Origin: JAAOII01 sp965207945
Lineage (GTDB): Bacteria; Pseudomonadota; Gammaproteobacteria; CBDBNL01; JAAOII01
Length of the DNA stretch: 64,000 bases
Direction: 5' to 3'
Assembly (NCBI GenBank): GCA_965207945.1
Contig: OZ242303.1
Span: 62,001 to 126,000, forward strand
Shown here: positions 34,650 to 41,844 of the stretch, piece by piece
Layout: the number at the start of each line of letters is the position of its first letter
How positions within the stretch are numbered: the first letter of the stretch is position 1
Made by a program: the position numbers and the translations under genes
The notes under the pieces: model-generated
What the model saw: only the letters and a program-made list of their open reading frames with translations
The model's database searches: none
Told to the model about the DNA's origin: nothing

Positions 34650-34720
34650 GAAATTGTTGAAATTCTTGAGGTTGCTAGAATTATTGAGGTTGCTAGAATT
34701 GCTAGAATTATTGGAATTAT
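34650..34720. repeat. imperfect tandem repeat between pheA and petC
   Basis: Degenerate direct repeats built from gaggttgctagaattatt (about 18 bp) and shorter tagaattattg variants. They fill the gap between the pheA start and the petC stop and run up to the petC stop codon. I see no terminator hairpin in it. Confidence 0.7.
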
Positions 34721-35454
34721 TGAGTAACGTCTTTCCAGTATTCTCGTTTTACAAAGTAGGTAAGTACAATTAATAAAAGCAAAAACAGCATAACCTTCCA
34801 GCCCAATTTAACCCGCTGAATTTTTGCTGGTTCGCTGAGATAATCCATAAAGTTAACCAGGTCGGTCATTGCATTATGAAACTCCTTTTTATTCATAGAA
34901 CCAGGTGTAGCAATCTCTAACCCCACTAATTTTTGCTCGCCATGGCTATCCTTATATACTGGGTCTTGTATTCCTTGCATGGAAACTAACACATTGCTCA
35001 TAGCAGTCCCAGGGAAAATGACATTGTTGTAACCAGTGGATGAATCCCCATCCCGATAGAAACCTTTTAAGTAAGAAAGCATCCAGTTAAGTCCGCGAAC
35101 CTTAGCGCGCAGAGTTAAATCTGGAGGGACAACTGCATAAGCAGCCAGTGCCGCCTCTTCGCTAAGAGGGCTAATAATTGGTTCGTATATGCCGCCGCGC
35201 ACCAACATATTCTCGCGCAGCTCATCATTGTTCCATTTTAAGTCCTCCCCTATGCGACTATATCTCATATACTGAGCGGAATGACAAGCAACACAATTTT
35301 GCGCAAATGTTTTGGCGCCTCTTCTTAATGACTCAATGTCTGTAATCTTAGTATATGCCTTATCTAATCTATAGCTGGATTCGGCTGCGGACGCAATGTT
35401 GATACTGCCTATCAGAACAACAGCGGTAAGGAAAAAAATATTGAAAATTTTCAT
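34717..35454 (-). CDS. petC: cytochrome c1 of the bc1 complex
   Basis: 245 residues with a signal peptide (about 1-23), the haem c site CVACHS near 54-59, the axial-ligand region GTAMSNVLVSMQG, and a C-terminal anchor helix (VMLFLLLLIVLTYFV). It receives electrons from the Rieske centre and passes them to soluble cytochrome c. Its ATG overlaps the petB stop by one base. Confidence 0.96.
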   Translation of the reverse strand: MKIFNIFFLTAVVLIGSINIASAAESSYRLDKAYTKITDIESLRRGAKTFAQNCVACHSAQYMRYSRIGEDLKWNNDELRENMLVRGGIYEPIISPLSEEAALAAYAVVPPDLTLRAKVRGLNWMLSYLKGFYRDGDSSTGYNNVIFPGTAMSNVLVSMQGIQDPVYKDSHGEQKLVGLEIATPGSMNKKEFHNAMTDLVNFMDYLSEPAKIQRVKLGWKVMLFLLLLIVLTYFVKREYWKDVTQ

Positions 35455-36770
35455 TAGGTTAATCTAGTTGGGACCGGCTTAGTTTTCTCAAGCCGCGAAT
35501 ATATGGGCATAGTAAAAAAGTACGCAAAGTATACTAAGGTTAAAACCTGAGCTATGTTTGTGTATAAAGAAGAGATGGGCAAAGTGCCAAGAATACCAAG
35601 CCCGATAAAACTTACAACAAATGCGGCTAAAAATATTTTACTAATCGGACCTTTATATCTTATAGATTTTACTGGCGACCTATCAAGCCAGGGCAGGAAA
35701 AACCACACTAATATAGCGCTAAACATTACTAAAGTTGCGGGGAACTGACTGCCTGCTATGCTTGGAACCGCTCTTAGCATGGCATAAAAAGGAGTGAAAT
35801 ACCACACGGGGGCAATATGCGCCGGGGTCTTTAGTGGATTTGCTTCTTCATAATTAGGCGGCTCAATAAAGTATCCGCCACCAGTGGGCTGATAAAAGAT
35901 AATAAATGAGAAGATAAATAAGAAAATCATTGCCACAAATATATCCTTAACCGTCATATATGGATGAAAGGGCACGCCGTCTATAGGTATTCCTTGGCTG
36001 TTCTTATGTTCTTTAATTTCTATGCCATCGGGGCTATTGGAGCCGACATGGCGCAGAGCCATCATGTGCAACACCACAAACATTAATAACAGCAGGGGCA
36101 TTAATATTACATGATAGGCAAAAAATCTGTTGAGAGTTACATCGGAAATCACAAAGTCGCCGCGTACCCACTCTGCCAATGAAGTGCCGATATAAGGAAC
36201 GGAGGCGAATAAATTGACAATTACCTGACCGCCCCATAAAGACATTTGTCCCCAAGGCAATAGGTAGCCAAAGAATGCTTCCGCCATAAGAATTAGATAT
36301 ATGCACATCCCCACAATCCACAATAATTCGCGTGGTTTGCGGTATGAACCGTAAAGGATACCGCGAAACATGTGTAGATATACCACGATGAAGAAGGCGG
36401 AGGCGCCTGTTGAATGCATATAGCGAATTAGCCAGCCATAATCTACATCACGCATTATACTTTCTACTGAGGCGAATGCTTTGGCAGCATCTGGTTTGTA
36501 ACTCATAGTTAGGAATATCCCGCTGCCTATCTGAATTACCATCACCAATAAAGCTAAACTGCCCATGAAATACCAAAAATTGAAGTTCTTGGGAGCATAG
36601 TAGCTCAGCAGTTGCTTTTCTATAAAATCAGTTACGGGTAGACGATCGTCTATCCATTTCATTGCCCCACCTTTATTAGTGCTTTTAGTATTAGTGTTTT
36701 TAGCGCTTTGTGTGTTTTGCTTTTCTTCGCTGTTTGCGTTGTTTACGTTGTCTCTATTGTCTGTTTCCAT
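35454..36770 (-). CDS. petB: cytochrome b of the bc1 complex
   Basis: 438 residues with about eight membrane helices. The haem-ligating histidines are in helices B and D (IRYMHSTGASAFF and VVYLHMFRGILYGSY; FFAYHVILMPLLLL and VVLHMMALRHVGS). The Qo-site motif reads PVWYFTPFYAMLRAVP, the PVWY variant described for beta- and gammaproteobacteria instead of PEWY. The first 40 residues are a polar Asn/Lys/Thr-rich extension. It lies between petA and petC in the standard order. Confidence 0.96.
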   Translation of the reverse strand: METDNRDNVNNANSEEKQNTQSAKNTNTKSTNKGGAMKWIDDRLPVTDFIEKQLLSYYAPKNFNFWYFMGSLALLVMVIQIGSGIFLTMSYKPDAAKAFASVESIMRDVDYGWLIRYMHSTGASAFFIVVYLHMFRGILYGSYRKPRELLWIVGMCIYLILMAEAFFGYLLPWGQMSLWGGQVIVNLFASVPYIGTSLAEWVRGDFVISDVTLNRFFAYHVILMPLLLLMFVVLHMMALRHVGSNSPDGIEIKEHKNSQGIPIDGVPFHPYMTVKDIFVAMIFLFIFSFIIFYQPTGGGYFIEPPNYEEANPLKTPAHIAPVWYFTPFYAMLRAVPSIAGSQFPATLVMFSAILVWFFLPWLDRSPVKSIRYKGPISKIFLAAFVVSFIGLGILGTLPISSLYTNIAQVLTLVYFAYFFTMPIYSRLEKTKPVPTRLT

Positions 36771-36796
36771 TTTGAATAACCAAATAAATAAATATT

Positions 36797-37378
36797 TTAA
36801 CTTTCCCCTATGATGATGCTGCTTGTATCAGTAAACCTATAGGGGGGAACTTCTAAATTTGTTGGAGCGGGCATGTTCTTATACACTCTGCCTGACATAT
36901 CAAAGCGAGAACCATGACAAGGGCAGAAGAATCCTCCCTCCCAATCCGTGCCAACGTCTGGGTCGCCTTTCACGGGCTTATATAAAGGAGAGCAACCAAG
37001 ATGGGTGCAAATTCCCACTAATACCAGGTATTCAGGGTTTATGGCGCGGGCATCGCCGCTTATCTGCGTTGGTTGGATGCTGCTTTTAGAGGTGGGATCT
37101 GCCAACAGGGCAGCGTTAGTGGCTAATTCTTGAATAATGCTGGATGAGCGGCGGAGAATCCATATAGGTTTGCCTCGCCATTCAATAATTTTAAATTCGC
37201 CCATTTTTAAGCCCGATATGTCTACTTCTAAGGGAGCGCCTAGTGCCTTGACCAAATCATTAGGCAGTAATGACCTCATGAAAGGTATGGCGGCAAACAC
37301 GAATCCTATGGAGGCGAATACCCCTGTAATAATATTCAGGACTTTGCGTCTTTGTAAATTAGGTTTATTTTCAATCAT
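36797..37378 (-). CDS. petA: ubiquinol-cytochrome c reductase Rieske iron-sulfur subunit
   Basis: 193 residues. A twin-arginine-type N-terminus (QRRKVLNIITG) is followed by a membrane helix. The [2Fe-2S] site is CTHLGCSP and CPCHGSRFD, with the Pro-loop PPYRF near the end. It begins the petABC operon on the minus strand and is divergent from the HisD-family gene at 37518. Confidence 0.96.
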   Translation of the reverse strand: MIENKPNLQRRKVLNIITGVFASIGFVFAAIPFMRSLLPNDLVKALGAPLEVDISGLKMGEFKIIEWRGKPIWILRRSSSIIQELATNAALLADPTSKSSIQPTQISGDARAINPEYLVLVGICTHLGCSPLYKPVKGDPDVGTDWEGGFFCPCHGSRFDMSGRVYKNMPAPTNLEVPPYRFTDTSSIIIGES

Positions 37379-37504
37379 CTCTATTAAATAATGTGTACGT
37401 ATTAATTATAAACAATAGGAGACATTTTACAGCAAAAACATCATTTCTGCTCCTCCTCCGCTTTAATTATACACCATTTATTCTCTGCCTTTTCCTTATA
37501 TAAG

Positions 37505-37510
37505 TATAAT
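37505..37510 (+). promoter_or_regulatory. candidate -10 box of the HisD-family gene (possible leaderless start)
   Basis: TATAAT ends seven bases before the ATG at 37518; no Shine-Dalgarno sequence is visible. A CTTATATAAG palindrome (37494-37503) lies directly upstream. No convincing -35. Confidence 0.3.
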
Positions 37511-37517
37511 AACAATT

Positions 37518-38834
37518 ATGATTAAATACCTAAAACAAGCAACACGCTCCGATGACAAAACATCCCGTGAGCAAATATCACGCACAGTCGCTGATATTGT
37601 CAAATCAATAGAAGAACGCGGCGATGAAGCGATCCGCGAGTTCTCACAAAAATTTGATAACTGGTCACCTCCTTCTTTTCAAGTATCAAAGGATGAAATC
37701 GCAGATGCGATGAAGCAAGTGCCCACTACTGCGTTGGACGATATTAAATACGCCCAACAACAGATAAGCACTTTTGCGCAAAAACAGCGCGATGCATTAC
37801 AAGACACAGAAGTAGAAATTCAGCCAGGAGTTATCTTAGGGCATAAGAATATCCCAGTAAACCGAGCTGGCTGTTATGTCCCTGGCGGCAAGTACCCGCT
37901 GATTGCCGCAGCAAGTATGAGCATTATTACTGCCAAGGTGGCGGGAGTTAAACATATAACCGCAATGGCACCACCACAAGGCGGCAAGCCGCATCCAGTG
38001 GTAGTGGCGACCATGCATTTAGCCGGAGCTGATAGCATCTTAATGTTGGGAGGCATTCAAGCAATTGCTGCAATGGCTTATGGCATTGAGGCAGAGAACA
38101 TTAAACCCGTTGATATAATCGTGGGTCCTGGCAATGCTTATGTGGCAGAAGCCAAACGCCAATTATTTGGTGTGTCAGGTATTGATTTATTAGCAGGTCC
38201 CACCGAAACCTTAGTGGTTGCCGATGACACAGTGGATGGAGAGTTATGCGCCGTTGATTTATTGGGACAGGCAGAGCATGGACCTACTTCCCCAGCAGTG
38301 TTGATTACGGATTCGCAAAAACTTGCCGAGGATACTATGCAACACATAGAGCGATTATTAAAAGTAATGCCCACTGGCGAAACAGCCGCAGCCGCCTGGC
38401 GCGATTATGGCGAAGTTATTCTTTGCGATTCGCTGGAAGCCATGGTGCAGGCAGCCGATGAGGTTGCCTCCGAGCATGTGCAGATAATGACGCGCGATGA
38501 CGATTATTTTTTACAAAACCTAACCAACTTTGGAGCGCTTTTTCTGGGACCGCGCACCAATGTTTGTTATGGCGATAAGGTTATAGGCACCAATCATACT
38601 CTGCCCACACTGAAAGCCGCCCGTTATACTGGAGGATTATGGGTAGGGAAATTCCTCAAAACTTGCACTTACCAACGAGTAACCAGCGATGAAGCGTCAG
38701 TCAAAATTGGCGAGTATGCCGCCCGTCTGTGTATGCTGGAAGGTATGAAAGGACATGCCGAACAAGCCAATATCAGAGTTAGACGTTATGGCGGCAAAAA
38801 CATCAAGCCATATAGCGGCGCTGAGGAAGCATAA
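37518..38834 (+). CDS. HisD-family dehydrogenase, probably sulfopropanediol 3-dehydrogenase (HpsN type)
   Basis: 438 residues of the histidinol dehydrogenase fold: GCYVPGGKYPLIAAASMSI, GPGNAYVAEAKRQLFG, GPTETLVVADDT, the Zn-site GQAEHGPTSPAV, the catalytic EH in ASEHVQIMT, TNHTLPTLKAARYTGGLWVG and the C-terminal HAEQANIRVRRYGG. The GKYPLIA and GLWVGKFLKTCTY segments match the HisD paralogues found in sulfonate-degrading bacteria (HpsN, oxidising 2,3-dihydroxypropane-1-sulfonate to sulfolactate) more than biosynthetic HisD. No other his gene is near, and an SDR dehydrogenase follows. That assignment rests on remembered family patterns; true HisD is the alternative. Confidence 0.7.
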   Translation: MIKYLKQATRSDDKTSREQISRTVADIVKSIEERGDEAIREFSQKFDNWSPPSFQVSKDEIADAMKQVPTTALDDIKYAQQQISTFAQKQRDALQDTEVEIQPGVILGHKNIPVNRAGCYVPGGKYPLIAAASMSIITAKVAGVKHITAMAPPQGGKPHPVVVATMHLAGADSILMLGGIQAIAAMAYGIEAENIKPVDIIVGPGNAYVAEAKRQLFGVSGIDLLAGPTETLVVADDTVDGELCAVDLLGQAEHGPTSPAVLITDSQKLAEDTMQHIERLLKVMPTGETAAAAWRDYGEVILCDSLEAMVQAADEVASEHVQIMTRDDDYFLQNLTNFGALFLGPRTNVCYGDKVIGTNHTLPTLKAARYTGGLWVGKFLKTCTYQRVTSDEASVKIGEYAARLCMLEGMKGHAEQANIRVRRYGGKNIKPYSGAEEA

Positions 38835-38837
38835 AAG

Positions 38838-38861
38838 CTTATATAAGTGTATATATAAGTG
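38838..38861. repeat. TATATAAGTG direct repeat in the intergenic gap
   Basis: TATATAAGTG occurs at 38840-38849 and 38852-38861, a 12-bp period, just after the stop of the HisD-family gene. The core matches the palindrome noted in cmk and upstream of 37518. Confidence 0.6.
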
Positions 38862-38909
38862 TAATGACATAGAAGCATCGCAGAAAATTAAGTAACATAT
38901 TAAAGCACA

Positions 38910-39674
38910 ATGGATATTCCTCGCACTCCCAGCCAAGACCTCACAGGCAAGCGCGCCATAATCACCGGAGCTAATGGCGGTTTGGGCTTTGCCTGCGCTG
39001 CAGCTTTGGCACAGGCGGGAGCAGAAGTATTCCTGCTGGCACGCAATGCCAAAACGCTTCGCGCCGCAGAAGATGCAATAAATCAAAGCGGCGGCAAGGC
39101 GCACTCAGTGATAGCGGACATCAATGATGTAGCCGCAATGAAAAGTGCGTTGGATGAGATTCCTTTGTGCAGTATTTTAGTGAATAATGCTGGCATCAAC
39201 CGCTTGGCAGATTTTGTTGATGTTACAGAGGATGACTTTGATGCCATATTTAATATAAACGTCCGCGCCTCTTTTTTTATGGCTCAAGAAGTTGCCAAGC
39301 GGCTGGTGGCAGCTAAACAACCTGGCTCAATCATAAACATATCTTCGCAAATGGGCTATGTGGGCGGTAATCAACGCAGTGTATATTGCGCGTCCAAACA
39401 TGCGATGGAAGGTTTCACCAAAGCTATGGCTTGGGAACTTGGTCCGCATAACATAAGAGCAAACACTATATGCCCCACTTTTTTTGCAACTCCCCTCACT
39501 AAGCCAATGTTTGAAGATAAAGAGTTCATGCAAGAAGTTCTTGCTAAAATCGCCCTGAAGCGAGTAGGTGAACCACAAGATATTATGGCAGCAGTAGTAT
39601 TCTTAGCGGCAGATGGTTCCGCCATGATTACTGGCAGTGCCCTAAAAATTGACGGCGGCTGGACCGCAGTTTAA
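38910..39674 (+). CDS. short-chain dehydrogenase/reductase
   Basis: 254 residues, classical SDR: cofactor motif ITGANGGLGFACAAAL, NNAGINRLADF, catalytic Ser in NISSQMG and YCASKHA (Tyr-x-x-x-Lys), and C-terminal SALKIDGGWTAV. It belongs to the FabG/gluconate-5-dehydrogenase-like group; the substrate is not evident. It lies 75 bp after the HisD-family gene on the same strand. In DHPS-degrading bacteria an SDR dehydrogenase accompanies HpsN, so it may interconvert DHPS enantiomers, but a sugar-acid or 3-oxoacyl substrate is equally compatible. No ribosome-binding site is obvious. Confidence 0.85.
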   Translation: MDIPRTPSQDLTGKRAIITGANGGLGFACAAALAQAGAEVFLLARNAKTLRAAEDAINQSGGKAHSVIADINDVAAMKSALDEIPLCSILVNNAGINRLADFVDVTEDDFDAIFNINVRASFFMAQEVAKRLVAAKQPGSIINISSQMGYVGGNQRSVYCASKHAMEGFTKAMAWELGPHNIRANTICPTFFATPLTKPMFEDKEFMQEVLAKIALKRVGEPQDIMAAVVFLAADGSAMITGSALKIDGGWTAV

Positions 39675-39789
39675 GGAACCACATAAAGTTATGGATAATT
39701 TTATTAAAACAATGATGTCGCTCCACATTATTTATAAATTTAGTGCGGGTCCTCTCCATCTCGTCCAATTCACTCAAACCTACTTATAT

Positions 39790-41550
39790 ATGAACTGTTA
39801 CAGAAAAATTAAGCGCTATATAAGCTTTTTCATTACGGCTATAATTCTCTCCTCATTAATTGCTTGCGGTGGAGACAGCGCAGCTACAGCTACCCCTGCT
39901 CCCGCCACAACTCCCCCTGCTCCCGCCACTGGCTCCCCTGGTCCTGCTGGTGTTACTGTTGTCATACTATCGGACTTCACTTCCTTGAGGATAACATGGG
40001 ATAATATGCCACAAACCACCCGCTATGAAGTGTATGATAGCAGTGGGGTGAGAGTTGCCACTGTTACTCCTCCTGCCACTAGTTACACCGCCACAAACCT
40101 ATTGCCCAACACAAAATATACCTACGGTATCAAATCATGTAATCCATCTGGCTGCTCGGATTCCACTGAAGTATCTTTTACTACTAAGCCCATAGGTACA
40201 TCAAATGCCCCACAAGTTGCTGTAGTTACTTCAACTATTAGTACAGGAGTGATTTTCTTAAGGATTTCTTGGGACCGCATATCGGAAGTTACATCCTACC
40301 AAATACTTAATCGGGCTGAGGAAGTGGTTGCAACAGTTCCAGCCCCATCTACCAGCTACATTATCACGCAACAATCAGTATATACCATATATAAATATAA
40401 AGTTAGGGGCTGCTATGCCTCATCTGTCCCTGGAAGTTCCAATATATGCGGTGAGTTATCCCCAGCTGGCTCTGTTACCATTTCCACTGCTGACACTAAT
40501 ATTATTAATAACAATACAGTTGGCGCTATAAGCATTAGTAACGCTACTGAACTTGCAGCTATCCGCACTAATAGCACTACTTTATCTGGCAACTATAATC
40601 TAACTGGAAATATAGATCTATCCACCATACCTAATTGGCAGCCGATTGGCAACAAAACTAACGGGTTTACTGGCAGCTTTGATGGCAATGGTTACAACAT
40701 AAGCGGAGTAAGTAGCTCGGGCTATCAACATGCTGGTCTGTTTGGTTATATGGAAAATGCAAATATAAGAAATATTCAGGTTTTGGTTGGTAATCTATCA
40801 TCACCAATATCTTATGCAGGAGGCCTGGTTGGTTTGGCTCGTTCAAGCGAGATTAGTAATTCTTATGTAGTAGTTGAAGGTAGTATATCATCAATATATT
40901 CAGGAGGTCTGGTTGGCCATGCTGTCCGTAGTCGGATCAGCAATTCTCATGCAGTAGTTGAAGGGAGCATATCATCCTCATTTTCTGCAGGAGGTCTGGT
41001 TGGCTGGGCTGATAAAAGCTCAATAGGCAATTCTTATGCATTAGTTGCAGGCAGCATATCAGCATCAACATCATCAGATTATTCAACATATTCAGGAGGT
41101 CTGGTTGGCTGGGCTGATGAAAGCTCAATAAGTAATTCTTATGCATTAGTTGCAGGCAGTATATCAGCATCATCATCAAAATATGTTGGTTTTTCAGGAG
41201 GTCTGGTTGGCTTAGCTGAGAATAACTTGATTATCAATTCTTATGCAGCAGTTGCGGGCAGTATATCATCATCATCTAATCCTAGTTTTAGTACTTATGC
41301 AGGAGGCCTGGTTGGCGAAGGCGATAATATGGATATTAAACGTTCTTATTACAACGGCAGCCGTAAATCTTCGGAAGGGGGATTTAGCAACACTCTCGGC
41401 ACTTCTGAAACCCTTAGCGGATTGCGCAGATTAACTGCTGCGACTACTGGCTGGGACACAGGCATCTGGAATTTCGGTGCTGCTACTAACCTGCCGACGT
41501 TGGTTGATAATCCTCTTACCGTGACTTTGCCGCCAGCTTTTCGGGAGTAG
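39790..41550 (+). CDS. GLUG-repeat lipoprotein with two fibronectin type III domains
   Basis: About 586 residues from the ATG at 39790, which gives a proper lipoprotein signal (ISFFITAIILSSLIACGGD). The frame is open back to 39649 inside the SDR gene, but that start would bury the signal peptide. After a Pro/Ala/Thr-rich linker come two fibronectin type III-like domains (SLRITWDNMPQTTRYEVYD; LRISWDRISEVTSYQILN). Next is a segment with GNIDLSTIPNWQPIGN and FTGSFDGNGYNISG. At least six GLUG repeats follow, each with GGLVGxAxxSxIxNSYAxVxGSI. It ends with GWDTGIWNFG. Probably surface-anchored. It is the only array member with FN3 domains, and is separated from the next gene by about 300 bp. Confidence 0.8.
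   Translation: MNCYRKIKRYISFFITAIILSSLIACGGDSAATATPAPATTPPAPATGSPGPAGVTVVILSDFTSLRITWDNMPQTTRYEVYDSSGVRVATVTPPATSYTATNLLPNTKYTYGIKSCNPSGCSDSTEVSFTTKPIGTSNAPQVAVVTSTISTGVIFLRISWDRISEVTSYQILNRAEEVVATVPAPSTSYIITQQSVYTIYKYKVRGCYASSVPGSSNICGELSPAGSVTISTADTNIINNNTVGAISISNATELAAIRTNSTTLSGNYNLTGNIDLSTIPNWQPIGNKTNGFTGSFDGNGYNISGVSSSGYQHAGLFGYMENANIRNIQVLVGNLSSPISYAGGLVGLARSSEISNSYVVVEGSISSIYSGGLVGHAVRSRISNSHAVVEGSISSSFSAGGLVGWADKSSIGNSYALVAGSISASTSSDYSTYSGGLVGWADESSISNSYALVAGSISASSSKYVGFSGGLVGLAENNLIINSYAAVAGSISSSSNPSFSTYAGGLVGEGDNMDIKRSYYNGSRKSSEGGFSNTLGTSETLSGLRRLTAATTGWDTGIWNFGAATNLPTLVDNPLTVTLPPAFRE
40812..41330. repeat. GLUG-coding tandem repeats, about 90-110 bp period
   Basis: Repeated blocks coding for GGLVG-(W/L/H)-A...SSIxNSYALVAGSISAS. 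Two consecutive copies (about 40990-41170) are nearly identical in DNA, indicating recent duplication. The unequal Ser-rich spacers suggest slippage in the tca/agc codon runs. Confidence 0.85.
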
Positions 41551-41629
41551 ATTTGTAAGGGGGGGATAATACATATATAAGTGCGTTGCGAGCATGAGGA
41601 TAGTTTATAGCAAGAGTTAAACATTTAGC

Positions 41630-41672
41630 GGACGGAGCCAGGGGGGATGAATATAGGCCCTCCGCCCCTACA
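41630..41672. repeat. GC-rich imperfect inverted repeat (REP/MITE-like or terminator remnant)
   Basis: GGACGGAGCC on the left pairs with GGCCCTCCGCCCC on the right around a loop of about 16 bases (aggggggatgaatata), with one mismatch and a bulge. It is conspicuously GC-rich within an AT-rich 294-bp gap and lacks a following T-run, so a rho-independent terminator is less likely than a dispersed repeat. Confidence 0.4.
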
Positions 41673-41739
41673 GACCTGAGTTGCAAGGATTTATGTATTA
41701 TGTAAATTTGTGGACGCTGTAAAATAATTGATATGGCGG

Positions 41740-41768
41740 TTGTATTTTGGAGGGGATAGTGTTATAAT
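41740..41768 (+). promoter_or_regulatory. sigma-70 promoter of the lipoprotein array
   Basis: TTGTAT (41740-41745), a 17-bp spacer, then TGT-TATAAT (extended -10, 41763-41768), about 75 bp before the ATG at 41845. It is the best promoter in the window. The leader between it and the gene contains repeats of an AAGGGGATTTATACA-like unit. With no visible terminator downstream, it could drive the whole array. Confidence 0.6.
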
Positions 41769-41844
41769 GGGCTTCTGTTAAATAAAGGGATTTAATAGAA
41801 GGGATTATTATACAAAGGGGATTTATACACAAGGGGTGATTCAA

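Noticed and set aside
37518..38834. Biosynthetic histidinol dehydrogenase as the primary call
   Set aside because: No his genes adjoin it and the GCYVPGGKYPLIA and GLWVGKFLKTCTY segments fit the HpsN-like branch better. Still open without a tree.
39649..39789. Start of the first GLUG lipoprotein at 39649
   Set aside because: It overlaps the SDR gene and would bury the lipoprotein signal about 47 residues inside. ATG 39790 gives a normal signal.
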